Shown here: positions 1-8,160 of the stretch, piece after piece | How positions within the stretch are numbered: the first letter of the stretch is position 1 | Layout: every line of letters begins with the position of its first letter | The notes under the pieces: generated by a model | Databases searched by the model: none | What the model was told of the DNA's origin: nothing | The model's input: only the letters and a program-made list of their open reading frames with translations | NCBI RefSeq assembly: GCF_018325905.1 | Contig: NZ_AP021901.1 | Span: 5,208,001 to 5,272,000 of the forward strand | Length of the DNA: 64,000 bases | DNA from: Pseudomonas sp. St316 | GTDB lineage: Bacteria > Pseudomonadota > Gammaproteobacteria > Pseudomonadales > Pseudomonadaceae | Direction: 5' to 3' | Translations under genes and position numbers: made by a program

Positions 1-781
1 CAGCCGCGCCGTCGTTGACACCCGAGGCGTTGCCGGCAGTGACGGTCTTGTCGGGGCCGTTGACCGGCTTGAGTTTGCTCAAGGTCTCCAGCGTGGTGTC
101 GGCGCGGGGATGCTCGTCCTGCTCGACCACGGTTTCACCTTTTTTATGGGTGATGCGCACTGGAACGATTTCTTCGGCGAAAAACCCTGCCGCCTGGGCC
201 GCTGCCGTGCGCTGTTGGCTGCGCAAGGCGAAAGCGTCCTGGTCGGCACGGGACACGGCGTAGTCATCGGCCACGTTATCAGCGGTCTGCGGCATCGCAT
301 CCACGCCGTACTGGGCTTTCATCAATGGGTTGATGAAGCGCCAGCCGATGGTGGTGTCTTCCAGCTTCATGTTGCGGGAAAACGCCGCGTCCGCCTTGCC
401 CATCACGAACGGCGCACGGGACATCGACTCCACCCCACCGGCGATGGCCAGTTCCATCTCACCGCTGGCGATGGCGCGGAACGCGGTGCCGACGGCGTCC
501 ATGCCCGAGGCGCAGAGGCGGTTGAGGGTCACGCCGGGGATGCTTTCCGGCAGGCCCGCCAACAGCAGCGCCATGCGCGCCACATTGCGGTTGTCTTCGC
601 CGGCCTGGTTGGCGCAGCCGAGAAACACTTCGTCCACCGCGCTCCAGTCCACCGAAGGGTTGCGCTCCATCAGCGCCTTGATCGGCACGGCCGCCAGGTC
701 GTCGGCGCGCACGGCGGACAAACCGCCGCCAAACCGACCGATAGGGGTTCGAATCGCATCACAGATATAAACGTCGCGCAT
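1..781 (-). CDS. pcaF: beta-ketoadipyl-CoA thiolase, partial (3' part lies beyond the window edge)
   Basis: Last step of the beta-ketoadipate pathway: thiolysis of 3-oxoadipyl-CoA to succinyl-CoA and acetyl-CoA in the cytoplasm. Translating the minus strand from the ATG at 781-779 gives MRDVYICDAIRTPIGRFGGG, the usual thiolase N-terminus. The nucleophilic cysteine is at residue 90 in NRLCASGMDA. About 260 codons are present and the frame is open to the window edge, so roughly the last third (including the C-terminal His and Cys) is missing. The start overlaps the pcaJ stop by one base (TGATG), so the genes are translationally coupled. Only the truncation by the window limits confidence. Confidence 0.96.
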   Translation of the reverse strand, partial: MRDVYICDAIRTPIGRFGGGLSAVRADDLAAVPIKALMERNPSVDWSAVDEVFLGCANQAGEDNRNVARMALLLAGLPESIPGVTLNRLCASGMDAVGTAFRAIASGEMELAIAGGVESMSRAPFVMGKADAAFSRNMKLEDTTIGWRFINPLMKAQYGVDAMPQTADNVADDYAVSRADQDAFALRSQQRTAAAQAAGFFAEEIVPVRITHKKGETVVEQDEHPRADTTLETLSKLKPVNGPDKTVTAGNASGVNDGAA

Positions 782-1560
782 CAGGCTTCTCCCGGTGCCT
801 GGCCGTGGGCCGCCGCGGTACGAGCTTCCAGGTCGCGCAGTGCGCGCAGCTCCACTTCGGTCGGTTCGGCGGTGGTTTGCACCTGATCGGCGAAACGAAT
901 CGCCCACCCGGTGGCGGCAATGACTTGCTCGCGGGTCACGCCGGGGTGCAGCGCGGTGACCACGAACTCATGGGTGTCGGCTTCCGGTTCCATGATGCAC
1001 AAGTCGGTGATGATACCGACGGGACCGGCGCCTGGCAGGCCCAGGCGCTTGCGCGAATCGCCGCCTTCGCCGTGGCCGACCGAGGTGATGAAATCCAGCT
1101 TGTCGACAAACGAGCGAGCCGACTGCTTGAGGATGATCAACACGCTCTTGGCAGAGCCGGCGATTTCCGGCGCGCCACCGGCACCCGGCAAGCGGACTTT
1201 CGGCTGATGGTAGTCGCCCACCACCGTAGTGTTGATGTTGCCGAAACGGTCGACCTGGGCTGCGCCGAGGAAACCGACGTCGATGCGTCCGCCTTGCAGC
1301 CAGTAGCGAAAAATCTCACCGGTCGGTACGACGGTGTCAGCGGTTTCCGCCAGCTCACCGTCGCCGATGGACAGTGGCAGTACGCTGGGCTTGGCACCGA
1401 TCGGGCCGGATTCGTAGATCAGCACGACGTCCGGCGACGACGTCAGCCGCGCCAGGTTGGCCGCTTTCGACGGCAGGCCGATGCCAACGAAGCACACGGC
1501 ATTGTTCTTCAAGCGACGCGCCGCGGCGACGGTCATCATTTCGTTGGTGGAGTAAGTCAT
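781..1560 (-). CDS. pcaJ: 3-oxoadipate CoA-transferase subunit B
   Basis: Beta subunit of the succinyl-CoA:3-oxoadipate CoA-transferase that activates beta-ketoadipate before thiolysis by PcaF. 259 residues, a normal length for the family. The catalytic glutamate motif YESGPIGAKP is visible, with Glu at about residue 50. The ATG overlaps the pcaI stop by four bases (ATGA) and the stop overlaps the pcaF start by one base, so pcaI-pcaJ-pcaF form one tightly coupled transcript. The CoA-transferase family I fold and the gene order leave little doubt about function. Confidence 0.96.
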   Translation of the reverse strand: MTYSTNEMMTVAAARRLKNNAVCFVGIGLPSKAANLARLTSSPDVVLIYESGPIGAKPSVLPLSIGDGELAETADTVVPTGEIFRYWLQGGRIDVGFLGAAQVDRFGNINTTVVGDYHQPKVRLPGAGGAPEIAGSAKSVLIILKQSARSFVDKLDFITSVGHGEGGDSRKRLGLPGAGPVGIITDLCIMEPEADTHEFVVTALHPGVTREQVIAATGWAIRFADQVQTTAEPTEVELRALRDLEARTAAAHGQAPGEA

Positions 1561-2417
1561 GGTTTCACCTGCGAAGCAGCTGCCAGTCTGGCCTGGAATT
1601 CACTGAAGTCTTTAGTGCCATGGATGTATTCGTTGATCCATGCGGTAAAGGTCTCACGGTCCCGGGCGATCGGATCCCACGCCTGGTAGAAGCGGTTGTC
1701 ACGCTCGGTGTAGCCCAGAGCGTAGGACGGATGAGCACCACCCGGCACAAGGCACACGGCGCTCAACGCCCAGGTCGGCAGTACGCAAGCGTTCATCGGT
1801 GCGTTCAGATCGTCGACGATTTCTTCCACGGTGACGATGCAACGCTTGGCGGCCAGGGCGGCTTCTTTCTGCACACCGAGAATGCCCCACAGCAGCACGT
1901 TGCCCTTGCGGTCGGCTTTCTGGGCGTGGATCACAGTGATGTCCGGGCGCACCGAAGGTACAGCGGCCAATACTTCACCGGTGAAGGGACAGGTCACGCT
2001 CTTGATCAGCGGGTTGACCTTCGGCAGGTCGGAACCGGCATAGGCTCGCAGTACGGCGAACGGCAGGCCGGAGGCGCCGGCGACGTATGCGTTGGCCAGG
2101 TCGGCGTGGCTGTGTTCCTCGATCTCCAGCGGGCGTGGCCATTGTTTCTCCACGGCATCGCGCAAGCGGTGCAACGACCCGACACCAGGGTTGCCGCCCC
2201 AGGAGAAAATCAACTTGCGAGCACAACCGGCGCCGATCAACTGGTCGTAGATCAGGTCAGGTGTCATGCGTACCAGGGTCAGGTCTTTCTTGCCCTGACG
2301 AATGATTTCATGACCCGCCGCCGTAGGAATCAAGTGAGTGAAGCCTTCGAGCGCGACAGTATCGCCGTCGTTGACGAATTGCTTCACCGCGTCGTGCAGC
2401 GAAAGGATTTCAGCCAT
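1557..2417 (-). CDS. pcaI: 3-oxoadipate CoA-transferase subunit A
   Basis: Alpha subunit of 3-oxoadipate CoA-transferase, partner of PcaJ. The protein is 286 residues from the ATG at 2417 (MAEILSLHDAVKQF...). I chose this start because GGAG lies about eight bases upstream; an open frame extends a little further but has no better ribosome site. The glycine-rich segments EGFTHLIPTAAG (about residue 24) and FSWGGNPGVGS (about 71) fit the CoA-binding alpha subunit. Tandem PcaR-type boxes lie about 100-130 bases upstream, so it probably starts its own transcript. In P. putida pcaIJ are separate from pcaF; here they sit directly upstream of it. Confidence 0.95.
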   Translation of the reverse strand: MAEILSLHDAVKQFVNDGDTVALEGFTHLIPTAAGHEIIRQGKKDLTLVRMTPDLIYDQLIGAGCARKLIFSWGGNPGVGSLHRLRDAVEKQWPRPLEIEEHSHADLANAYVAGASGLPFAVLRAYAGSDLPKVNPLIKSVTCPFTGEVLAAVPSVRPDITVIHAQKADRKGNVLLWGILGVQKEAALAAKRCIVTVEEIVDDLNAPMNACVLPTWALSAVCLVPGGAHPSYALGYTERDNRFYQAWDPIARDRETFTAWINEYIHGTKDFSEFQARLAAASQVKP

Positions 2418-2515
2418 GGGGCAGGCTCCCGTTTTCCAGTAGACCGACATGAAGAAAAAGGCGCGAGGTTAAGCGCCGCAGTGACTGAAGATTAAGCCGG
2501 GCGGTAAAGCCAAAC

Positions 2516-2550
2516 AATCCGATAATCGACTGAGTGTTCGTTTATCGAAC
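2516..2550 (-). promoter_or_regulatory. tandem PcaR operators in the pcaI promoter
   Basis: The plus strand holds a 15-base box GTTCGTTTATCGAAC at 2536-2550 and a weaker box AATCCGATAATCGAC around 2517-2531 sharing the core CGATAATCG. Their centres are 19 bases apart. PcaR of P. putida is known to bind 15-bp palindromes of the type GTTCGATAATCGCAC covering both the -35 and -10 elements, which this arrangement matches. The assignment to PcaR is by similarity. Confidence 0.8.
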
Positions 2551-2594
2551 AGATTGTTGTTTAGCTATCTATATTTGCCCAAGCACACAGAGCC

Positions 2595-2684
2595 CCTGTG
2601 GGAGCGAGTTTGCTCGCGATGGCGATGTGTCAGAGACCGATACCTGTCTGATCCAACGCTATCGAGCAAGCTCGCTCCCACAGG
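2595..2684. repeat. REP doublet (REPIN)
   Basis: Two inverted copies of the Pseudomonas REP sequence (CTGTGGGAGCGAG... and ...CTCGCTCCCACAG) flank a short variable spacer. It lies between pcaK and pcaI, downstream of the pcaK stop. Confidence 0.9.
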
Positions 2685-2711
2685 TATTCCATTGGAGGTT
2701 ATATCGTGGGT

Positions 2712-4058
2712 TCAGGTCGCATCTGCATGGCTGACCATGCCCTTGATCACCACCGCTGTGGTCGCCAGGGCCGCTGGGATCACCAGGGCGGTGAGGACCT
2801 GTTCGAAGTTCCAGCCCAGGCCCAACAGGGTCGCGCCCATCCAGGCGCCGAGGATCGCGCCGAAACGACCGATACCCAGCATCCACGAGACACCGGTGGC
2901 CCGACCCTGGGTCGGGTAGAAACGCGCGGCCAGGGAAGGCATCGCCGATTGCGCGCCGTTGACGCACATGCCGGCCACCAGCACCAGTGTGGCGAGCAAG
3001 GTGATGTTACCCAGGCTCTGCCCCACCGCGTAGGCAAACAACCCGGCCATCAGATAGAAAATGCCGATGACCTTGTGCGGATTGAACCGGTCCATCGCCC
3101 AACCCACCCCGACGGCGCTCAACACGCCGCCAAACTGGAACAAAGCACCGATAAACGCAGCCTGCTCCATGCTCGCGCCACTGTCGCGCATCAGGGTCGG
3201 CAGCCAACTGGTCAACAGGTAGACGATCACCAGGCCCATGAAATAGGTCAGCCACAGCAGCAAGGTGCCAGCGCTGTAGGTGCCGGAGAAAATCACCGCC
3301 AGCACGTTGCGGGCTTTCACGGTTTTCTGTTCCGGCACACTGAAGCTCGCCGCTTGGGCCACTATGCTCGGTTCGATCGGTGCCAGGGTCCTGCGCACCT
3401 TGTCGGTGCCGCGATTGCGCACCACCAGGTAACGCGCCGACTCCGGCAGCCAGAACAGCAACACGACCGCCAGGATCAACGGCAGGATCCCGCCAATCAG
3501 CAGCAGGCTGTGCCAACCGAACGCTGGTATCAACTTGGCAGAGATGAACCCGCCGCCGGCCATGCCCAGGTTGAAGCCGCAGAACATGCTGGTCACCAAC
3601 AGGGATTTCTTGCGTTCCGGGGTGTACTCCGAGAGCAAGGTGGTGGCGTTCGGCATCCCGGCGCCTAATCCCAGGCCGGTCAGGAAACGCAATACCAACA
3701 GTTGATCGACATTGGTGCTGTAGGCCGACGCCAGGCTGAACGCGCCGAACAGCAGGACCGCGCCCACCAGTACGACTTTTCGTCCGAAGCGGTCAGCCAG
3801 CGGCCCTGAGCCCAGTGCGCCGAACACCATGCCGATCAGCGCGGCGCTCATCACCGGGCCAAGGCTGGCGCGATCGATGCCCCACTCCTGGGACAGCGCC
3901 GGGGCGATGAAACCCATGGCCGCCGTGTCGAGGCCGTCGAGGAAAACAATCAAGAAACAGAGAATCACCACCCGCCACTGGTAGCGCGAAATGGGTTGGG
4001 CATTGATGAAGGACTGCACATCGAGGCAGTTGCCTACGGAGGTCTGAGGCTGGTTCAT
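2712..4058 (-). CDS. pcaK: 4-hydroxybenzoate/protocatechuate transporter, MFS (AAHS family)
   Basis: Proton-coupled inner-membrane importer of 4-hydroxybenzoate and protocatechuate. 448 residues from MNQPQTSVGN; the frame is open further upstream but homologues start here. The AAHS signature FLDGLDTAAMGF appears in the first membrane helix (about residues 31-42) and the MFS loop motif GPLADRFGRK follows helix 2. Twelve hydrophobic segments can be drawn. The sequence closely resembles P. putida PcaK as I remember it. A PcaR-type box lies about 130 bases upstream, next to the pcaR stop. The leader before the ATG is A-rich (AATAAAAATAAA) with a weak ribosome site, which might allow Hfq/Crc control. 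Confidence 0.95.
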   Translation of the reverse strand: MNQPQTSVGNCLDVQSFINAQPISRYQWRVVILCFLIVFLDGLDTAAMGFIAPALSQEWGIDRASLGPVMSAALIGMVFGALGSGPLADRFGRKVVLVGAVLLFGAFSLASAYSTNVDQLLVLRFLTGLGLGAGMPNATTLLSEYTPERKKSLLVTSMFCGFNLGMAGGGFISAKLIPAFGWHSLLLIGGILPLILAVVLLFWLPESARYLVVRNRGTDKVRRTLAPIEPSIVAQAASFSVPEQKTVKARNVLAVIFSGTYSAGTLLLWLTYFMGLVIVYLLTSWLPTLMRDSGASMEQAAFIGALFQFGGVLSAVGVGWAMDRFNPHKVIGIFYLMAGLFAYAVGQSLGNITLLATLVLVAGMCVNGAQSAMPSLAARFYPTQGRATGVSWMLGIGRFGAILGAWMGATLLGLGWNFEQVLTALVIPAALATTAVVIKGMVSHADAT

Positions 4059-4180
4059 TTTATTTTTATTCCACGCGATAAACGCAGGCGAACGATCAGG
4101 GACCGGCGAAAGACGCCGGATGACGCTGCGCGACATTAATGAGGCCAGGCAAATACCGTCAATTCATCGCCGCCGACTGT

Positions 4181-4195
4181 GTGCGTTTATCGAAC
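4181..4195 (-). promoter_or_regulatory. PcaR operator upstream of pcaK
   Basis: GTGCGTTTATCGAAC on the plus strand (GTTCGATAAACGCAC in the direction of pcaK) matches the known PcaR palindrome. It is a single clear box; I see no good partner 19 bases away. It ends four bases before the pcaR stop codon. Confidence 0.75.
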
Positions 4196-4198
4196 AGC

Positions 4199-5041
4199 TT
4201 ACGTGAACAGCTGCGCGCTCAGGTCACGACTGGCCCCCAGCAGGCCTGGCAGGAAGCGCTGTTCCAGCTCATTGCGGCTGACCCGCCCGGCATGGGTACT
4301 GACATTCAGCGCCGCTACCACTTGCCCGGATGCGTCGTACACCGGCACGGCAATCGAACGCAGGCCCTGTTCCAGTTCCTGGTCGACGATGCACCAGCCT
4401 TGCTGCCGCACTTGTTCCAGGCATTCAAGCAATGCCTCGGGAGTGTGCAAGGTGCGGCTGGTCTTGGCTTGCAGGTCGGCATGGTCCAGGTAGTCGCGCA
4501 GCGAAGCATCATCCAGGGCCGCCAGGAGAATCCTGCCCATCGAAGTGCAATAGGCCGGCAGACGCCCGCCGACCGACAGATCGACCGAAATCAGACGCTG
4601 GGTGGTGGCTGACCGGGCGATATAGAGGATGTCGTCGCCTTCGAGCGTCGCCATGTTGCAGGCTTCGTGCAATTGCTCGCTCATGCGGTCCAGGTACGGC
4701 TGGGCAGAAACGGCCAGGGGCGTCGAGGACAGATAGGCGTGCCCCAGGGTCAGCACTTTGGGCAGCAGCGAATAGGTCCGTCCGTCCGTGGTGGCGTAAC
4801 CCAGTTTGATCAAGGTATGCAGGCAACGCCTGACGGCGGCGCGAGGGATTTCCGTGCGATGACTGATCTGGGCGATGGTCAGGTGCCGCTTGCGCTCCTG
4901 GAAGGCCTGGACCACGGCCAATCCGCGGGCCAGGGACGTCATGAAATCAGGATCGCCGGTCAGGGCCTGGATCCGCTTGGCCGGCGAGGCGACGATCGGT
5001 GGCGCGACTGAAGTGAAAGCATTGCGCAATTGGTCGTTCAT
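4199..5041 (-). CDS. pcaR: IclR-family regulator of the pca regulon
   Basis: Transcriptional regulator that responds to beta-ketoadipate and controls pca genes. 280 residues from MNDQLRNAFTSV; this start has a strong GGGGAAGGA site eight bases upstream, while longer in-frame starts do not. The N-terminal winged helix-turn-helix spans about residues 35-95 (LTIAQISHRTEIPRAAVRR), followed by the IclR effector-binding domain. It heads the pca cluster and has paired PcaR-type boxes in its own promoter, consistent with autoregulation. Confidence 0.94.
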   Translation of the reverse strand: MNDQLRNAFTSVAPPIVASPAKRIQALTGDPDFMTSLARGLAVVQAFQERKRHLTIAQISHRTEIPRAAVRRCLHTLIKLGYATTDGRTYSLLPKVLTLGHAYLSSTPLAVSAQPYLDRMSEQLHEACNMATLEGDDILYIARSATTQRLISVDLSVGGRLPAYCTSMGRILLAALDDASLRDYLDHADLQAKTSRTLHTPEALLECLEQVRQQGWCIVDQELEQGLRSIAVPVYDASGQVVAALNVSTHAGRVSRNELEQRFLPGLLGASRDLSAQLFT

Positions 5042-5118
5042 GTCTGGTCCTTCCCCGGGAATGACGGCTATTACAAGCGGCTGTCCGACGGACAGACAAG
5101 GGTCGGACCGCCAACAGT

Positions 5119-5152
5119 GTTCGATTATCGAACCGGCAACCGATAATCGCAA
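5119..5152 (-). promoter_or_regulatory. tandem PcaR operators in the pcaR promoter
   Basis: GTTCGATTATCGAAC at 5119-5133 is a perfect 15-base palindrome. A second box AACCGATAATCGCAA lies at 5138-5152. The centres are 19 bases apart, exactly as before pcaI, and the pair sits about 80-110 bases upstream of the pcaR ATG. Confidence 0.82.
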
Positions 5153-5620
5153 TCCTGCGCGGTGTCATGGGTTCGCCAGCCGTCGAACGCTCGATAACAA
5201 GTTGAGCGAGAGCAACAAGCGATTTGACGTGAAGGCCTGGGCGATATTGAACTTGTCGCCTTGAATGGCATCAGGATATCGGCACTAGCAAGCCTCTTCT
5301 GAAACCTGATTGACACAAGTTTGCACATACAAACATCGTTTCACACAACAACAGGTCACTTTAAATTTTTCCCGATAGTGTTATTCAGCTGGACCGCTAT
5401 AATGCAATTCAGCGACGATACGGCCAATCGACCGCTTCCGTACGCAGGCACCTTGGTCAAGACCTTGGCGCCCGAAGCACCTTTAGGGTCGCTTCCCCTG
5501 TATTGGCAACAACACGAAGCCCTGATGCTACGTCAGCTGTCAGCTCTGGTGCCGTGGCCGTCTGCATGCCTACATGCAGTGCGTATCACCAGATTCAATT
5601 TCAATTAATTAGGTACAACT
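5153..5620. other. intergenic region with a TATAAT box and a possible structured leader
   Basis: No convincing gene. A perfect TATAAT is at 5398-5403 (plus strand) without a clear -35 element. About 160 bases further on is a perfect hairpin, CTGCATG / CATGCAG (5562-5568 and 5573-5579) with a CCTA loop and no T-tract. An open frame ending at 5608 overlaps the -10 box, has no ribosome site and has non-Pseudomonas-like third positions, so I do not call it. The region could be the long leader of the gene at 5621 or a small RNA; this is inference. Confidence 0.4.
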
Positions 5621-5821
5621 GTGACGAAAGACGAACTGCGCGCGGAACTTGAGCGCCAGGAACAACGTTACAAGGAAGTTTACGGCGGGGAAATCACCAC
5701 CTACGCCGCACAACCTGAACCGGAACGCAAACCCTGGCGCAAGCGCGCCACCGTTCAGGACCAGGCCTTCACCCAGGAACTCCAGAAAATGGAAAAAGAA
5801 CTCAAAGCCGAAGAGCAGTGA
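5621..5821 (+). CDS. small charged protein of unknown function
   Basis: 66 residues, GTG start with AGGT about seven bases upstream. Codon third positions are strongly G/C, as in true Pseudomonas genes. The protein is highly charged and Glu/Lys/Arg-rich ([20 protein letters not shown]...), with probable helical coiled-coil ends and a Pro-containing middle, and has no membrane segment or signal peptide. I do not recognise a family. It stands alone, divergent from pcaR, possibly transcribed from the TATAAT at 5398. Confidence 0.7.
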   Translation: MTKDELRAELERQEQRYKEVYGGEITTYAAQPEPERKPWRKRATVQDQAFTQELQKMEKELKAEEQ

Positions 5822-6186
5822 CGCTCTGCGCCTGATGTTCTTGTGAAGAGGGCTCCGGCCGCCACCCAGGCAGGAATCCGCAGCGCACGCCCGCCATGAG
5901 CGGGCCGCTATCCGCTCCCGTCCGACGGCCGGAAAGGTTCATCGCCGACCTTCTTTTCAGATATTTCATACAACCGCTCGAGGTGCTTTACAGCGGGCGG
6001 CGATCCGGTTCCGGGACGCTTTGCGCCCCTGAATCAAAAGGTTACGCGCCCCGTGGAAAACCTCACGCCAGAGGCATTCCTACAAATTATTTCGTTGAAG
6101 AATGTTGCCGATGAGCAGGCAATGCATCGATTACCGAGGTTTTCTGGCATAATCGCGCCCCCTTATGACCGGGTCAGAAAACCTTC
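5822..6186. other. intergenic leader of pitA
   Basis: No gene seen. A -10-like CATAAT is at 6148-6153, 34 bases before the pitA ATG, without a good -35. No clear terminator or repeat was found. Confidence 0.4.
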
Positions 6187-7662
6187 ATGATCGATTTATT
6201 CAGCGGACTGGATGCTTGGGTGCTTGTGAGCCTCTTGCTCGCCCTGGCTTTTGTCCTCGCCTTCGAGTTCATCAACGGCTTTCATGACACCGCTAACGCG
6301 GTTGCCACTGTTATCTACACCAAAGCCATGCCGCCTCATCTGGCGGTGTTCTTTTCCGGTGTGTTCAATTTCCTCGGCGTGCTGCTGGGCGGTGTGGGGG
6401 TGGCGTACGCCATCGTTCACCTGCTGCCGGTGGAGCTGTTGATCAATGTGAACACCGGACACGGGCTGGCCATGGTGTTTTCGCTGCTTGCAGCGGCCAT
6501 CACCTGGAACCTGGGCACCTGGTACCTCGGTATCCCGGCATCCAGTTCCCACACGTTGATCGGCTCGATCCTCGGCGTGGGCCTGGCCAACGCGTTGATC
6601 AACGATATTCCGTTGGCCGACGGGGTGAACTGGCAGAAGGCGATCGATATCGGCGCCTCCCTGGTGTTCTCGCCCATGGCCGGCTTCCTGGTCGCCGCCC
6701 TGGTGCTGATCGGCCTGAAATGGTGGCGTCCGCTGTCGAAGATGCACAAGACGCCGGAACAGCGCCGCCAGATCGACGACAAGAAGCACCCGCCGTTCTG
6801 GAACCGCCTGGTATTGGTGATCTCGGCCATGGCTGTGAGCTTTGTCCACGGTTCCAACGATGGTCAGAAAGGTATCGGCCTGATCATGCTGGTGCTGATC
6901 GGTATCGTGCCGGCACAGTTTGTACTTGACCTGGGCAGCACCACCTACCAGATTGAGCGGACCCGTGACGCGACCCTGCACCTGAGCCAGTTCTACCAAC
7001 GCAACAGCGAGTCCCTGGGTGAATACCTGGCGCTGGGCAAAAGCGTGAAAGGCGATCTGCCAGAGAAGTTCCGCTGCAACCCGCAGCAGACCGAGCCAAC
7101 CATCGATGCCCTGCTCGATACGCTCAAAGGCGTGGCGGACTACCATTCGCTGCCGTCGGAAAGGCGCATCGAGGTTCGTCGCTACCTGCTCTGCCTGGAC
7201 GACACGGCGAAGAAGGTCGGCAAGCTGCCAAGCCTGGCAGCCCGTGAGAAAGACGACCTGAACAAGCTGCGCAAGGACCTGACCGCCACCACCGAGTACG
7301 CCCCGTTCTGGGTGATCCTGGCGGTCGCCCTGGCGCTGGGCCTGGGCACCATGATCGGCTGGAAGCGCGTGGTCCTGACCATCGGCGAGAAAATCGGCAA
7401 GCAAGGCATGACCTACGCCCAGGGCATGTCGGCGCAGATCACCACGGCGTGCATGATCGGCATGGCGAACATCTTCAGCCTGCCGGTTTCCACCACCCAC
7501 GTACTGTCCTCGGGCGTGGCCGGCACCATGATCGCGAACAAGAGCGGCCTGCAAGGTGGCACCGTGCGCAACATCCTGCTGGCTTGGGTGCTGACCCTGC
7601 CAGCAACGGTGGCGCTGTCGGCCGGGCTGTTCTGGCTGGCGTCCAAGGCCTTGGGCAGCTGA
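6187..7662 (+). CDS. pitA: low-affinity inorganic phosphate transporter, PiT family
   Basis: Inner-membrane phosphate:H+ symporter (metal-phosphate uptake). 491 residues. The PiT signature occurs twice, as the duplicated family requires: GFHDTANAVAT at residues 31-41 and VHGSNDGQKGIG at about 220. Around ten to twelve membrane helices are visible, with a large hydrophilic loop at roughly residues 255-375, typical of bacterial PitA. The ribosome site before ATG is weak. A strong intrinsic terminator follows 14 bases after the stop, so it is transcribed alone. Confidence 0.93.
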   Translation: MIDLFSGLDAWVLVSLLLALAFVLAFEFINGFHDTANAVATVIYTKAMPPHLAVFFSGVFNFLGVLLGGVGVAYAIVHLLPVELLINVNTGHGLAMVFSLLAAAITWNLGTWYLGIPASSSHTLIGSILGVGLANALINDIPLADGVNWQKAIDIGASLVFSPMAGFLVAALVLIGLKWWRPLSKMHKTPEQRRQIDDKKHPPFWNRLVLVISAMAVSFVHGSNDGQKGIGLIMLVLIGIVPAQFVLDLGSTTYQIERTRDATLHLSQFYQRNSESLGEYLALGKSVKGDLPEKFRCNPQQTEPTIDALLDTLKGVADYHSLPSERRIEVRRYLLCLDDTAKKVGKLPSLAAREKDDLNKLRKDLTATTEYAPFWVILAVALALGLGTMIGWKRVVLTIGEKIGKQGMTYAQGMSAQITTACMIGMANIFSLPVSTTHVLSSGVAGTMIANKSGLQGGTVRNILLAWVLTLPATVALSAGLFWLASKALGS

Positions 7663-7675
7663 TTCCAGCGGCCAC

Positions 7676-7713
7676 AAAAAAAGGTGCGATCCTCGTGGAT
7701 CGCACCTTTTTTT
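7676..7713 (+). terminator. intrinsic terminator after pitA
   Basis: A perfect 10-bp stem GGTGCGATCC / GGATCGCACC with loop TCGT, followed by seven T and preceded by seven A, so it can work in both directions. Confidence 0.92.
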
Positions 7714-7718
7714 ATGCC

Positions 7719-7809
7719 CTGTGGGAGCGAGCTTGCTCGCGATGGCGGTGGGTCAGTCAACACATGTATCTACAGACCTACCGCTATCGCGAGCAAGCTC
7801 GCTCCCACA
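7719..7809. repeat. REP doublet (REPIN)
   Basis: Inverted pair of GTGGGAGCGAGCTTGCTCGC copies about 40 bases apart, directly after the pitA terminator. Confidence 0.92.
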
Positions 7810-7838
7810 ATGGCTTTATGTGAAACAGAAAACTTGCC

Positions 7839-7864
7839 AAAAAAAAGGGCGACCGAAGTCGCCC
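7839..7864 (-). terminator. intrinsic terminator for the CcoM-like gene
   Basis: On the minus strand: stem GGGCGAC / GTCGCCC closed by a TTCG tetraloop and followed by eight T. It sits 36 bases after the stop of the small gene at 7900-8016. Confidence 0.88.
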
Positions 7865-7899
7865 AAAATGCCTTGCGTGCTCGTTGTAGCCGGAAAGAC

Positions 7900-8016
7900 C
7901 TACGGTTTTTTCCGCTTGTGTGCGTCTTTCCAGATGAATAATCCAAAGCCTGCGAAAAACACGAACATGAGGCCGACCGTCAACACCCCGGCAAACACCA
8001 CATTATCGAAAAACAT
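7900..8016 (-). CDS. ccoM: 38-residue single-helix membrane protein, CcoM-like subunit of cbb3 oxidase
   Basis: Translation of the minus strand from the ATG at 8016 gives MFFDNVVFAGVLTVGLMFVF... ending in WKDAHKRKKP. A perfect AGGAGG lies seven bases upstream and an intrinsic terminator follows, so this very short gene is well supported. One membrane helix covers about residues 6-29, with a basic C-terminal tail. The size and pattern (NVVFAGVLTVGLM, then FGLFIWKD) match my recollection of CcoM, the small extra subunit of cbb3-type cytochrome c oxidase in pseudomonads. The gene is not next to cco genes. The family name is from memory; the gene call itself is strong. Confidence 0.72.
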   Translation of the reverse strand: MFFDNVVFAGVLTVGLMFVFFAGFGLFIWKDAHKRKKP

Positions 8017-8160
8017 GACTGGCCTCCTGGTCTTGCCCCTGTTGCGATGGGTTCAAGTTAACCAATCAGGCCTGGATGGAAATTGACCGGGGTCAATAAC
8101 GCCCGCAACGGGGCGAAAAGGTGAGGAAATAACTGATCTGCATCAATGGATCGAGGGGGT

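Noticed and set aside
5321..5608. Possible 95- or 68-codon protein upstream of the 66-residue gene
   Set aside because: The candidate ATG overlaps the TATAAT box, there is no ribosome site, and third-position GC is low for this genome.
6196..7677. Long minus-strand open frame opposite pitA
   Set aside because: Same cause: antisense shadow, low-complexity composition with many His/Gln/Arg residues, no ribosome site.
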